A DNA stretch of 64,000 nt from Bacteroidota bacterium (GCA_021831685.1 JAKBMG010000072.1:1-64000), one strand, 5' to 3'; counted from the stretch's first letter, positions 46,503-57,164 are shown. The notes: a model not told the origin generated them from the letters alone. Translations and numbers: made by a program.

Positions 46503-49276
46503 CCTGTGTTTCTAACGCCGGAGGCAATTCCGTTTACAGTTGACCTTAATAACATTAAAAGATTTTCTCTTTGATTCTTTGAAATATTTTTCTTCCTGAA
46601 TTGCTTGACAAATTTTACCTGGATAAAGCTAATTGGATCGATGTAAGGATTCCTCAGTAAAATAGATCTTTGAAGAGATTTATTAGCATCAAGTAAATTA
46701 TTCTCGCCAGTAATTTTTAGAATCGCGCTGCATGAAAGGTCATACTCATTATTAATTAGATTAAAAATTTGATTTGCAATTTTTTGGTTTTCGCATAAAG
46801 TTAGATATTCCCTACCGATTATCATATCGGTCTTAAGAAGCACCATCTCAATATTATCGACAAGCGTTTTAAAGAACTCCCACTCCTCATACATTTTACG
46901 CATTGATCCCCATCCGGTTTTATTTTCATTTATGGATTTGTGGATAGCAGTACCAAAGCCGTACCAGCCGGAGATTGTCTGGCGATTTTGCGTCCAAGTA
47001 AACACCCACGGTATTGCCCGAAGCAAGCGAATATCTTTGCTCTTTTTTCTTGATGACGGGCGCGAGCCGATTTCAATCTGCTCTATTATATCTATCGGCG
47101 TTGCGCTTCGAAAGTAGGAAAAGAAATTGGGGTGATTGACTAATAGCCGATAATGTTCAAATGCAGATTGGGAAATATTCTCAAAAATGTCTTTGTATAA
47201 TTCAAATTTATCGACTCGGGATTTAAATTTTGTTCGAGCGGTAGCTGTTATAATTGCTGCGGTCATTAGTTCCAAGCTTTTCCCGGCAATTTGTGGCAGA
47301 AGGTATTTTGACGAAATCATTTCACCTTGTTCGGTAATTTTAATTTTTCCTTCTATGGTGCCGTAAGGCTGTGCAAGGATAGATTGGTTAACAGGACCGC
47401 CGCCTCTTGAAATGCTTCCGCCGCGCCCATGAAAAAGAGTTAATTCGATACTTCCGGCATCGCATAATTTTTTAAGATTGATCTGCGCCTTATACAGCTC
47501 ATAGTTCGAAGTAACAATTCCTCCGTCTTTATTGCTGTCGGAATAACCAATCATAATTTTTTGGATCTTCTCTCGGAGTAGCAAATGCTGCATATAAGCT
47601 TTGTTGGAAAATAATTCTTTCATAACGGAATCTGATCTTCTCAAATCTTCTATAGTTTCAAAAAGCGGAAGAATGTCAAAATCAGATCGAATTATTTTGT
47701 GATTTTGTAATTTGACTAAACCTGCTTCCTTTGCAAGAAGAAGAACATTCAGGACATCACTAACGGAGGAACAATTGCTAATTATATAATCGTTGCAGGC
47801 ATTAGGAGCAATATTTACCTTGCCCCATTTTATGACGGATAGTTCTTCGATTATCTGCCTTGTTGACTTTCTTAATTCGCTAAAATTATTTTTTAACGGT
47901 CTCGAGCTAAGAATTTCTTTTGTCAGAAGATTTACCTTTTGTACTTCAGGTAATAAAGAATAATTTTCAACAACTTCCGAGTAGGAAAGCAATTCAGAAA
48001 CCGCTTCTTTTATCAAAGATGCATTTTGGCGAATATCTAATGCAACCAATCTGAAGCCGTAGGTTTTTACTTTGTAAATTAAGGGGAGTACAACAGTATC
48101 CGCAATAATTTTCCCTTTATTCTTTGAAAGACTTTCATAAATTGTTTCCAGGTCATCTACAAACTCAGAAGATTTCTTGTACCCGAATTCCTCGCTGTTA
48201 ACGGTTCTTTTAAGCTTATAAGAAATTTGGAATATTTTAGCCCGATAGATTTCAGAAGGGTCACGCAAAATATTATCGGAAAAATCTTTATCGAAGAGAG
48301 AAATATCCGAATTGATCGATTGTTCCAACGATCTGCTTGCCTTGGAAATATTCAAGGATGAGCTTAAAGAAGTATATAGCAAGTCAAGGTCATTTTGATA
48401 AAGATTAATAATTTGTCTTTTGTTATTTAGCAAAGTTTCTTTAGTTATATCTACGGTTATAAAAGGATGTCCGTCTCTGTCGCCTCCCATCCAAGATCCA
48501 AATTTTATCAGTGATGGCGAACGTAAATCAAAATTCAAGATTGTTTTTAGTTTTGAATTAATCGATAAATAAAAACCCGGGATTATATCATATAAAACTT
48601 CCTTAAAGAAAAACATGCCGCTCTGAATTTCATCTTTTACCGTGACCTTATGAAACCGTATTTCATTCGATTGCCACAACAGCGTTATCTCGGTCTGCAG
48701 CTCCCGTTTAATTTCGTTTATCTCATCGAGAGTCAAAATCGTCAACTCTCGTTTAAGAAGCAGCTGACTTATCTTCAATATTTTTCTTAGTGTCGTTTGT
48801 CTGGTTGCTTCGGTTGGATGAGCAGTAAAAACCGGGGTAATTTCTATAGAATTTAGAACCTCACCTACCATCTTCTCAGAATATTTTTCCTTTTTCAGCT
48901 CTTCAAAAGCCTCAGCAATGGAGCCGTTTTCGTTAATTACCGCTTCCAAAAGATTTGAGCGCTGCCTTCTTATTCTATGCACTTCATCGGCAGCGTTTAC
49001 TAAAATAAAATAAATGGAAAATGCTCTAACAACTTTGTAAGCTTTGCTTGAGTCGAGTCTACTGATTAAATCGACAATTTCTCCCCTTGTTGTCTTGCTG
49101 TATGAGGTACGCAATTTTTTTGTTAAAGCGCGAAGCTTCTCAACTGTTTCATAAATGACGTAATCTTCCTGTTCGATTAAAATTTTCCCAAGAATTACGC
49201 CAAGTTCCTTTATATCTCTTTTCAGAGGTTCGTCTTGAAGTGATTCTTCTAAACGGTTTATAGAATTTTTACTCAT
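46499..49276 (-). CDS. ppc: Phosphoenolpyruvate carboxylase
   Basis: A 925-residue enzyme fixing bicarbonate onto PEP to give oxaloacetate. The catalytic His motif FTAHPTEATRQT is near residue 155. GYSDSNKDGGI, FHGRGGSISRGGGP, and AIPWVFTWTQNR all appear, and the C-terminal end GIASGVRNTG is intact, so the gene is full length. It has the anaplerotic role opposite to PEP carboxykinase. Confidence 0.97.
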   Translation of the reverse strand: MSKNSINRLEESLQDEPLKRDIKELGVILGKILIEQEDYVIYETVEKLRALTKKLRTSYSKTTRGEIVDLISRLDSSKAYKVVRAFSIYFILVNAADEVHRIRRQRSNLLEAVINENGSIAEAFEELKKEKYSEKMVGEVLNSIEITPVFTAHPTEATRQTTLRKILKISQLLLKRELTILTLDEINEIKRELQTEITLLWQSNEIRFHKVTVKDEIQSGMFFFKEVLYDIIPGFYLSINSKLKTILNFDLRSPSLIKFGSWMGGDRDGHPFITVDITKETLLNNKRQIINLYQNDLDLLYTSLSSSLNISKASRSLEQSINSDISLFDKDFSDNILRDPSEIYRAKIFQISYKLKRTVNSEEFGYKKSSEFVDDLETIYESLSKNKGKIIADTVVLPLIYKVKTYGFRLVALDIRQNASLIKEAVSELLSYSEVVENYSLLPEVQKVNLLTKEILSSRPLKNNFSELRKSTRQIIEELSVIKWGKVNIAPNACNDYIISNCSSVSDVLNVLLLAKEAGLVKLQNHKIIRSDFDILPLFETIEDLRRSDSVMKELFSNKAYMQHLLLREKIQKIMIGYSDSNKDGGIVTSNYELYKAQINLKKLCDAGSIELTLFHGRGGSISRGGGPVNQSILAQPYGTIEGKIKITEQGEMISSKYLLPQIAGKSLELMTAAIITATARTKFKSRVDKFELYKDIFENISQSAFEHYRLLVNHPNFFSYFRSATPIDIIEQIEIGSRPSSRKKSKDIRLLRAIPWVFTWTQNRQTISGWYGFGTAIHKSINENKTGWGSMRKMYEEWEFFKTLVDNIEMVLLKTDMIIGREYLTLCENQKIANQIFNLINNEYDLSCSAILKITGENNLLDANKSLQRSILLRNPYIDPISFIQVKFVKQFRKKNISKNQRENLLMLLRSTVNGIASGVRNTG

Positions 49277-49461
49277 CTAACTTTCCGAGAAAAAGATATT
49301 AATAAATAACTAAACTCTGCTTGCATGAATATTGAAATGAAGCAAACAATATTACTATATTACAAAAGTTTATAATAAAAAGTTTTACACCATATCATGC
49401 TAACATTCATTTAATTTTTTATCTTTAAAGTAGAAATTTCTATAATGACGCCAGAGAAATA

Positions 49462-52400
49462 ATGAAATCATTTTACAGGCTCTTTTATTTCATCTTTATC
49501 GCTTCGGCATTATTCTACGGATGCTCATCTTCAGAAGTACAACGCGAAACACCGAAAGTAAGTCCATCAATCATTATTCGGGAAAAACCAAAACCTGAGA
49601 AAACGGAATTTAGAAAGGAAATCTTACCGTTTGAATTTCCAGATAAAGCGAAAATTGAATCTGTCGTTATTGACTCCGTAAAAAAGAAAATTACTATAAA
49701 CTACAGCAAAGAACTATCCTTTATTCCTTTCCGCGAAGGTAATGTTGAAGAACTTTATTCAGAGGTGAGGAAAAATTATGGCTACAAATTTAAAGATTAT
49801 ACTTTTTCTATAAAGACGATAGGTTTTCCTGTCGAGAAACTGATTCCAAATTTCTATCGAAGCAATTCCTTAAAATATGATATCTCAAGAATACCGCCAA
49901 AGGGAATCCGTCCAAAACCTGTTGTCGAAAATATAAGTCTGAAATTTATCCCAACAAATGGATTATTTAGCAGGAATATTGTTGTTTGGCAAAGTCACGG
50001 CTGGTATTATAACAATGCCGAAAACCGCTGGGAGTGGCAGCGCCCGAGTCTCTTTCAATCTGTTGAAGATAAGCTTCCTCTTTCTTTTGTTGTGCCCTAT
50101 TTAATTCCAATGCTTGAGAAAGCCGGCGCAAATGTTTTTGATCCGCGCGAAAGAGATTTTCAAAGTAATGAAGTTGTTGTTGATAATGATACTCATTCGG
50201 ATATTAGGTCAAAGTATTACATCGAAAAGCAAAGGTGGAATACCGGAAAAGGAGACGGTTTTGCCGTTGGCATTCTTCCCTATCATGTCGATTACAATCC
50301 TTTTGCTCACGGTACTTATAGAGAAATCATTTCCGATACTACTGAAACAGCCTCAGTTAGCTGGATTCCCAAAATCCCCGAAGAAGGAGTTTATTCCGTC
50401 TATATATCCTATTCTGCCTCCGGCAAAAATATTAACGACGCTCATTATTCAGTATATCATGAAGGAATCAAAACTAATTTTTTAGCTAACCAGCAAATAG
50501 GAGGGAGTACATGGGAATATTTGGGCGAATTTAAATTCGACAAAGGATATAATCCGGAGAAAGATAAGGTCGTACTAACTAATCAAAGCGCTGAAGTCGG
50601 AAAAGTTGTAACGGCAGATGCGGTGAGGTTTGGTGGGGGTATGGGAGTAGTTGAACGCGGCAGCGCTACAAGCGGACGACCTAAATATTTAGAAGCAGCC
50701 CGTTATTATCTTCAATATCTTGGAATGCCGGACTCGCTTGTTTATAATTTGAATGACGATAAGAACGATTATGTAGACGATTATAAGAGCCGCGGAGAGT
50801 ATGTAAATTACTTATACGGTACACCATTCGGACCAAATAAAGATCGCAACACTAAAGGATTGGGAATTCCAATCGATTTATCTTTAGCATTTCATACCGA
50901 CGCCGGAAGTTCACTAAGCGACACTACTATCGGCACTCTTGCAATTTATAGCACAACAGATTTAGATTCGCAAATAGTTTTTCCAAACGGAGTTTCAAGA
51001 CTATCCAACCGCGATCTTGCAGATATAATGCAGACACAAATTGTAGATGATATTAGAGCAAAATACGATCCTATCTGGAACCGGCGGATGCTTGAAAATG
51101 GGCGATATAGCGAAGTTGTTCGCCCTAATGTTCCTTCGGTTTTAATCGAACTTCTTGCCCACCAAAATTTTCTTGATATGACATTTGCGCAGGATCCTGA
51201 ATTTAGATTTGGCGTAGCGCGAGCAATGTACAAAGGTATTTTGAAATTCCTTTCCGTTCAAAATGGATTTAAATATACCGTCGAACCGCTACCGGTTAAT
51301 AAATTTTCTGCAGTATTTAATAAAGCTGGAAATGTTATACTCAGGTGGCATCCGGTAAATGATTATCTTGAGCCGACTGCTGATGCAAAGAGATTTATCG
51401 TTTACACAAGGATTAATAACGAAGATTTTGATAACGGAATTTTAGTTGACAAACCTTTTGCTATTATTAAAAATATTAAACCCAGAAATATTTACAGCTT
51501 CAAAGTTACAGCAATAAACAGCGGCGGCGAGAGTTTTCCCTCTGAAATTTTATCAGTCTGTAAAATGCCAAAATCTAAAAATACCGTTTTAATAATTAAC
51601 GGATTTTATCGTGTTTCTGCTCCGGCAATTGTTAGTGAAAAGAACTTTTCCGGATTTTTCAATCAGATTGACGGCGGAGTACCTAATAAATATGATCTTA
51701 GCTTTACCGGAACTCAATTTAATTTTAATCCATCTTCAAGCTATAAATCTAATGACGATCCGGGTTGGGGAGCAAGCAATGACAATTACGAGACAAAAGT
51801 AATTGCCGGCAATTCATTTGATTACCCTTATGTTCACGGGCTTTCAATCAAAGCAAACGACTACTCATTTGTCTCGGCAAGCGAAGATGCCGTATTAGAC
51901 AGCACTATAAAACTAAACAGATATAAAATTGTTGATCTTATATTGGGCGAACAGAAAAAAACTCATTGGGAAAAATCCACAGAGGATTCTTTACGCGGCA
52001 TAAAATTCAATACTTTCCCTGGTAAACTTCAGCGTTTAATTAAAGATTATTGCCAAGGCGGAGGAAACATTTTTATTAGCGGCTCTTATATTGCTTCCGA
52101 TTTATTTGAAGAAAATATTGCCAACAAGCGCGATATTTCCTTTGCTCATAATGTATTAAAATATACTTTTGATGCCGGCCATGCGGCCAAAACCGGTAAG
52201 GTCTATTCTGTGGACGAATCTTTTCTATCAAAATATTTGGACTTAAAATTCAATCAGAAGATAAGCTCAAAAGTTTATGATGTTTGGGCGCCCGACGCAA
52301 TAAGAAATATTGACGGAAGTAAAGTAATCCTTCGTTACGGGGAAAATCAATTTCCCGCAGGCATAGCATTCAAAAAAAAATATGGCGTGATCGCTATCGG

Positions 52401-52479
52401 ATTTCCTTTTGAAACATTGGAAACTAATACAGCAAGAGATGAATTGATGAAAGCAATTTTAGACTTCTTTAAGAATTAA
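49462..52479 (+). CDS. Large lipoprotein with amidase-like and golvesin-type domains
   Basis: A 1005-residue exported protein with Cys21 in a lipobox-like FYGC. The region from about 175 has VVWQSHGWYY, LAFHTDAGSS (near 473) and SVLIELLAHQN (near 556), together resembling the His-His-Glu zinc site of N-acetylmuramoyl-alanine amidases. A golvesin-C/xanthan-lyase-like beta domain is embedded between them (about 265-395). A fibronectin III-like stretch (about 620-700) and a C-terminal glutamine-amidotransferase-like fold follow. It is probably a cell-wall or surface polysaccharide enzyme; the exact substrate is unclear. Confidence 0.75.
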   Translation: MKSFYRLFYFIFIASALFYGCSSSEVQRETPKVSPSIIIREKPKPEKTEFRKEILPFEFPDKAKIESVVIDSVKKKITINYSKELSFIPFREGNVEELYSEVRKNYGYKFKDYTFSIKTIGFPVEKLIPNFYRSNSLKYDISRIPPKGIRPKPVVENISLKFIPTNGLFSRNIVVWQSHGWYYNNAENRWEWQRPSLFQSVEDKLPLSFVVPYLIPMLEKAGANVFDPRERDFQSNEVVVDNDTHSDIRSKYYIEKQRWNTGKGDGFAVGILPYHVDYNPFAHGTYREIISDTTETASVSWIPKIPEEGVYSVYISYSASGKNINDAHYSVYHEGIKTNFLANQQIGGSTWEYLGEFKFDKGYNPEKDKVVLTNQSAEVGKVVTADAVRFGGGMGVVERGSATSGRPKYLEAARYYLQYLGMPDSLVYNLNDDKNDYVDDYKSRGEYVNYLYGTPFGPNKDRNTKGLGIPIDLSLAFHTDAGSSLSDTTIGTLAIYSTTDLDSQIVFPNGVSRLSNRDLADIMQTQIVDDIRAKYDPIWNRRMLENGRYSEVVRPNVPSVLIELLAHQNFLDMTFAQDPEFRFGVARAMYKGILKFLSVQNGFKYTVEPLPVNKFSAVFNKAGNVILRWHPVNDYLEPTADAKRFIVYTRINNEDFDNGILVDKPFAIIKNIKPRNIYSFKVTAINSGGESFPSEILSVCKMPKSKNTVLIINGFYRVSAPAIVSEKNFSGFFNQIDGGVPNKYDLSFTGTQFNFNPSSSYKSNDDPGWGASNDNYETKVIAGNSFDYPYVHGLSIKANDYSFVSASEDAVLDSTIKLNRYKIVDLILGEQKKTHWEKSTEDSLRGIKFNTFPGKLQRLIKDYCQGGGNIFISGSYIASDLFEENIANKRDISFAHNVLKYTFDAGHAAKTGKVYSVDESFLSKYLDLKFNQKISSKVYDVWAPDAIRNIDGSKVILRYGENQFPAGIAFKKKYGVIAIGFPFETLETNTARDELMKAILDFFKN

Positions 52480-52511
52480 TTCAAGATTATTTAAAACACA
52501 TAGGAGATATT

Positions 52512-54191
52512 ATGAAAGTATTTTCCAAAAAATTATTACCCTTCATCATTGTTGCACTTTCTTCTTTTTTGCTTGGGGCTTTTGTAATCTTTGAATCAGG
52601 CAATAATCCAATAACAAAGGAAGTTATAACTAATGCAGAAAAAATTTTCGGCATTTCGTACTCTGAAGCTCAACAGGATTCTATGCTTGATCTTCTTAAC
52701 CAACGATTGGAAAGCTATCAGAGTATTAGGAAGATTGACCTTGATAACAGTATACCACCCGCTATTTTGTTTAATCCGATTCCCGAAGGAGTACAGTTCA
52801 GCACAAAACAATTACCGTTTAGGATAAGCAATTATTCCTCCGTCAAGATGCCGAGAAACATTAATGATCTGGCTTTCTATTCCGTCGGTGAACTTGGATA
52901 TTTATTAAAGACGCGAAAAATTTCTTCCGTTCAATTAACCAAATTTTTTATAGAAAGATTAAAGAAATTCGGACCAGAGCTTCACTGTGTAATTACTTTC
53001 ACCGATGATCTTGCTATGAAACAGGCAAAGAAAGCCGACGAAGAAATCGCAGCAGGGAAATATAAAAGCCCTTTGATGGGGATCCCTTTCGGCGTAAAAG
53101 ATTTATTAGCAGTAAAAGGATATAAAACAACCTGGGGCGCGGCTCCATACAAAGATCAGACAATTGATGTTAACGCTACTGTAGTCAAAAAACTTGAAGC
53201 GGCAGGAGCGGTTTTAATAGCAAAATTATCAATGGGCGAATTGGCAATGGATGATGTTTGGTTTGGGGGTTTAACAAGGAATCCATGGGATACCACTCAA
53301 GGCTCAAGCGGCTCGTCTGCGGGTTCTGCTGCCGCTGTTTCTGCTGGACTTGTTCCATTTGCAATCGGTACAGAAACATGGGGATCAATCGTTTCACCTT
53401 CTACAAGATGCGGCGATACCGGCTTAAGACCTACATACGGACGAGTTAGTCGCCATGGGGCAATGGCGCTTAGTTGGTCGATGGATAAAATCGGTCCTAT
53501 TTGTCGCAACGTTGAGGATTGTGCATTTGTATTCAAAGCTATATATGGTCCTGACGGAATCGATCAAACGGTTTATAATTATCCTTTCAATTATACTCCC
53601 AAAATTAATTTGAAAGGGATGAGAATCGGTTATCTTGCCGACGACTTCAATCACAAATATGAATTTAAATCAACTGACTCTTTAACAATTGTTGAAATGA
53701 GAAAACTCGGCGCAAAACTAATTCCGATTAAACTGCCTAATCTTCCGGTGAATGATATTTCATTTATTCTTGATGCCGAAGCGGGTGCTGCGTTCGATGT
53801 TCTAACAAGAAGTGGAAAAGTCGATTTGCTTGCACGGCAGGGAAAAGATAACTGGCCAAATATTTTCCGGGCTTCTCGCTTCATTCCGGCGGTTGAATAC
53901 ATAAATGCAAACCGCGTTCGTTATATGCTTATTCAAGCAATGGAAAAGATGTTTGATGAAAACAAAATTGACCTTTACCTGGCACCTTCTGACGAAGGAG
54001 ACAATTCCCTTGTAACGAATTTAACCGGCCACCCGTTGGTGGTAGTCCCAAATGGATTTATAAATAATAATCATCCTGCAAGTATAACTTTTGTGGGAAG
54101 ATTATTTGACGAAGGTAAAATCCTTGAAGTAGCAAAAGCATATCAGGATGCAACGGGTTACCAATTAAAACATCCCCCGATGTTTAGATAG
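52512..54191 (+). CDS. Amidase signature family protein
   Basis: A 559-residue protein with an N-terminal hydrophobic segment (residues 8-28), likely exported or anchored. The amidase signature is complete: Lys in GIPFGVKDLLA, Ser in QGSSGSSAGSAAAV (cis-Ser) and nucleophile Ser in TETWGSIVSP. The Ser-cisSer-Lys triad therefore is intact. It is not GatA: the hydrophobic N-terminus and lone position argue for a general amidase. It follows the preceding lipoprotein by 32 bases. Confidence 0.87.
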   Translation: MKVFSKKLLPFIIVALSSFLLGAFVIFESGNNPITKEVITNAEKIFGISYSEAQQDSMLDLLNQRLESYQSIRKIDLDNSIPPAILFNPIPEGVQFSTKQLPFRISNYSSVKMPRNINDLAFYSVGELGYLLKTRKISSVQLTKFFIERLKKFGPELHCVITFTDDLAMKQAKKADEEIAAGKYKSPLMGIPFGVKDLLAVKGYKTTWGAAPYKDQTIDVNATVVKKLEAAGAVLIAKLSMGELAMDDVWFGGLTRNPWDTTQGSSGSSAGSAAAVSAGLVPFAIGTETWGSIVSPSTRCGDTGLRPTYGRVSRHGAMALSWSMDKIGPICRNVEDCAFVFKAIYGPDGIDQTVYNYPFNYTPKINLKGMRIGYLADDFNHKYEFKSTDSLTIVEMRKLGAKLIPIKLPNLPVNDISFILDAEAGAAFDVLTRSGKVDLLARQGKDNWPNIFRASRFIPAVEYINANRVRYMLIQAMEKMFDENKIDLYLAPSDEGDNSLVTNLTGHPLVVVPNGFINNNHPASITFVGRLFDEGKILEVAKAYQDATGYQLKHPPMFR

Positions 54192-54329
54192 GAAATTGTT
54201 GTTGCATTTTATACGTAATTAAAAATATTTTATTCAACGTATTGAGTTCGCAAACTCAGTGCGTCGAGTAAATAGGAAAATATCCGTCAGCCGTAATATA
54301 GAATACTAGCCAAGTAATTATTATTTTTA

Positions 54330-54674
54330 CTATACTTGTGAATATTGTAAATCTGCCCTTTTATTTAAATCCGTCTGAACTATAAACCAAACAGCGGGGC
54401 TAAATACAATGTAAAGGACAAACAATAACCACTTATTAAAATGTTCGGCAGAGAATTTTTCATACAACTCACTGAACTTATAAACCGAATAAAACCCGCC
54501 AAAAGGTATGAAGAATAATACCACCCACAATGCTGGAGAAGCTTGTGTATCCCCGGTTGCATCTTTCATCTCCATGGAAACTTGGTAAAACCAGTACAAA
54601 GCATAAATTCCTAAAGTTATGATTGTAAGCAGAACCTGAGCGAGCAAGTTTCTTTTCTTAATGTACGCTTGCAT
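54330..54674 (-). CDS. DUF4234 membrane protein
   Basis: A 114-residue protein with three hydrophobic segments. TIITLGIYALYWFYQVSMEM near the N-terminus, the central ALWVVLFFIPFGGFYSVYKF and the C-terminal DLNKRAD are as in DUF4234. The function of the family is unknown. It lies between convergent and divergent neighbours with its own promoter. Confidence 0.82.
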   Translation of the reverse strand: MQAYIKKRNLLAQVLLTIITLGIYALYWFYQVSMEMKDATGDTQASPALWVVLFFIPFGGFYSVYKFSELYEKFSAEHFNKWLLFVLYIVFSPAVWFIVQTDLNKRADLQYSQV

Positions 54675-54851
54675 AGGAATCTCCTTCTAATTTTTGAATG
54701 TTTTCGTAGTTTAGTTATAATTAAAATAATCAATTCATTCTAAACTTTAAAGAAAATAATCTCTTAAAGGTATTTCTATGAAAAACTTGTTCAGAATTTT
54801 ATCTGATGAATCTTTATCTTAAATTAATCTTAGATTATTGAAATAAAATTT

Positions 54852-55460
54852 ATGAATGAAGAAAAAAAGAAACTACTAAAAAGTCTGGTTATTCCTTCTA
54901 TCTTTATTTTTATACTATTTGCTATAGAAGTATTTCAAAAGCTCACGGGAATGAATCTTATTATTTACGGCTTATACCCGCGTAAAATGTCCGGGCTAAT
55001 AGGAATATTAGCCGCTCCATTATTGCACGTAAGTTATGCCCATTTAATTTCCAATTCAATCCCTCTACTGCTTGTCGGGGTAGGCGTCTCATATTTTTAT
55101 CCGGCTTCTGCGAATAAAATTTTCATTAGTATATATTTAATTCCCGGAGTTTTCGTTTGGTTTACCGGCAGACCTGCCTACCACGTTGGAGCGAGCGGAA
55201 TAGATTACGGCTTAGTAACATTTTTGTTTTTTAGCGGATTGATCAGGCGTGACACACGTTCTATTGCGCTTGCACTTATCGTAACTCTTCTTTACGGCAG
55301 TTTAATCTGGGGAATATTTCCTCAAAATGACGGCATCTCATGGGAATATCATCTTTTCGGCTCGCTTACAGGGATATTCTGTGCAATCATCTTTAGAAAA
55401 TCCGACACCTATAAAAAATATGATTGGGAAGATGAAGAAGAAACCGATGAGGTTAATTAA
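54852..55460 (+). CDS. Rhomboid-family intramembrane serine protease
   Basis: A 202-residue, six-helix protein. Ser115 in HVGASG and His167 in SWEYHLFG form the rhomboid catalytic dyad, and the oxyanion-related HLISN motif is at residues 64-68. It would cleave transmembrane segments of unknown substrates. The gene is followed 26 bases later by the beta-CASP hydrolase, likely in one operon. Confidence 0.9.
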   Translation: MNEEKKKLLKSLVIPSIFIFILFAIEVFQKLTGMNLIIYGLYPRKMSGLIGILAAPLLHVSYAHLISNSIPLLLVGVGVSYFYPASANKIFISIYLIPGVFVWFTGRPAYHVGASGIDYGLVTFLFFSGLIRRDTRSIALALIVTLLYGSLIWGIFPQNDGISWEYHLFGSLTGIFCAIIFRKSDTYKKYDWEDEEETDEVN

Positions 55461-55486
55461 ATTTCAGTTACTATTATTATAATTTT

Positions 55487-56890
55487 ATGATCAATTTTCT
55501 TCCTTTAGGCGGTGCAGGTGAAATTGGTGCAAGCTGTTTTTATCTAAATATTGATGGGACCGGAATTATACTCGATTGCGGAATGCACCCACTTAAATCG
55601 GGCTTGGATGCATTGCCCAAGTTTGATCTGATTAAGGACTCACCGGTTGATTACGTTTTAATCTCTCATGCACATCAAGATCACCTAAGCGCCCTTCCCT
55701 TTCTGGTTCAACGGCATCCGTACGTAATAATTATTTCAACACCGCAAACACGCGCTCTCGCCGAACTTACACTTCATAATTCGGTTTCAATTCTTAAAGA
55801 GCAGCTATCCGGAGAAGAACAGAACGGCTCACCGACAAAACAGATAAAAATTTATTCTCATGAAGAAATTGATCTCTTAATTAAGTCAATTGAATATAAA
55901 GCTTATGGAGTAAATTTTATTCTTAAAGGCTATAGCCATCAAAGTAAAATTCCTATAATTGCTACTTTAATCGATGCAGGGCATATACTTGGCTCGGCGG
56001 CGATTCTACTCGAGTATAATGGAAAGAAAATTATTTATACAGGCGACATAAAATTAAGCAGCCAGGCTGTTACTCCCGGCTCCGCAATTTCTTCAACTAA
56101 AATTGACACATTAATATTAGAAACTACTTACGGAAGCACAGATTCATCTCTAATCCCCAATTGGAATGATGAAGCACTTAGGTTGGCTTTATCCATAAAT
56201 AGGGTTTTAATTTCGGGAGGATCGGTTTTGATTCCGGTCTTTTCACTCGGCAAGATGCAAGAAATGATAACTGTAGTTTGGAATTTGATAAAGGCAGGAA
56301 AAATATTATTGACTGATATATACACCGGGGGAATTGCAAGCAAAATTAGCCGGGTATATGATTACAACCGGTATGTTGTAAATAGAATTGACCCTGAGTT
56401 TGAGATATCTTCGATACCGGTAAAAAACTTTTATGAAGTAACTCAGCCGGAAGACTTCTTCAAAAACCCATGCATTATTTTTGCCGCAAGCGGTATGATG
56501 ATTGAGGGAACCGCTTCATTCAAGCTCGCACAGCAATGGTTAAAACATGAACACTCGGCTATTTTCACAGTAGGATTTATGGAAGAAAGCACTCCCGGTT
56601 TTAGAATTGCAAGAGCAAGGCACGGCGATAAGATTAGGTTGAATGATTTTTCTGATGAAAGCGAAGTTAAATGCGAGATAAATAATTTCCGTTTTCCATC
56701 TCACTCAACCCGCGAAGAACTGTTGGAAATAGTTAAGCGCGTTAAACCGGCGAAGGTAGTATTAGTTCACGGAAGTCAAGAAGCCATAGATTGGATTGGA
56801 GCAGCAATTTTAATAAATTTCAAAGAGATAAAAGTATTCCAGGCGGAGCTTGGTAAAGAGATAATTTTAGAAAAAATTGAGGAACAATAA
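55487..56890 (+). CDS. Metallo-beta-lactamase/beta-CASP hydrolase
   Basis: A 467-residue nuclease-type hydrolase. HAHQDHLSALPF gives the HxHxDH zinc motif; IDAGHILGSAAILLEY, YTGDIKL and LETTYG follow. The beta-CASP region has PVFSLGKMQEM and a C-terminal VLVHGSQEAIDW. This is the CPSF73/RNase J-like architecture without a KH domain. RNA is the usual substrate of the family; specificity here is unknown. Confidence 0.87.
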   Translation: MINFLPLGGAGEIGASCFYLNIDGTGIILDCGMHPLKSGLDALPKFDLIKDSPVDYVLISHAHQDHLSALPFLVQRHPYVIIISTPQTRALAELTLHNSVSILKEQLSGEEQNGSPTKQIKIYSHEEIDLLIKSIEYKAYGVNFILKGYSHQSKIPIIATLIDAGHILGSAAILLEYNGKKIIYTGDIKLSSQAVTPGSAISSTKIDTLILETTYGSTDSSLIPNWNDEALRLALSINRVLISGGSVLIPVFSLGKMQEMITVVWNLIKAGKILLTDIYTGGIASKISRVYDYNRYVVNRIDPEFEISSIPVKNFYEVTQPEDFFKNPCIIFAASGMMIEGTASFKLAQQWLKHEHSAIFTVGFMEESTPGFRIARARHGDKIRLNDFSDESEVKCEINNFRFPSHSTREELLEIVKRVKPAKVVLVHGSQEAIDWIGAAILINFKEIKVFQAELGKEIILEKIEEQ

Positions 56891-57120
56891 TTTTTACTCT
56901 TGAAACTTTCAAAAATGTTTTTTATGTTGATATCGGGTCGGTACCACCCTGTGGAAACGGTAATTCCGTATCTGCATTTCTGTTTAGCGATATTTATTTT
57001 ATCACTAATAAAGGAGTCTGGATGGGAAAAACTAAAAGCGATAAACATATTTCATATTTATAACCGAACAGACCTTTCTATTCGGAAAAAGAAGTAATAA
57101 TATATCGCAAAGATAATTTG

Positions 57121-57158
57121 AGCCGGAGGAATACCCCTAATGATTCCCCGGCTTTTTT
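57121..57158 (+). terminator. Rho-independent terminator after beta-CASP gene
   Basis: AGCCGGAGGAAT at 57121 pairs with ATTCCCCGGCT at 57142-57152 around a ten-base loop with one bulge. Six T residues follow. It is oriented for the rhomboid/beta-CASP operon and lies just before the convergent zwf stop. Confidence 0.85.
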
Positions 57159-57164
57159 AATTAA

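Noticed and set aside
53185-53654. Several minus-strand frames of 60-80 codons
   Set aside because: They overlap the amidase signature domain, whose own frame is clearly coding; their translations match no pattern.
54241-54270. GAGTT/AACTC hairpin between amidase and DUF4234 genes
   Set aside because: The stem is only about six base pairs and no T-run follows, so it is not called as a terminator.
56900-57097. 65-codon TTG-start frame on the plus strand
   Set aside because: No ribosome-binding site and no conserved-looking pattern; another frame of the same stretch looks more protein-like, and neither has firm support.
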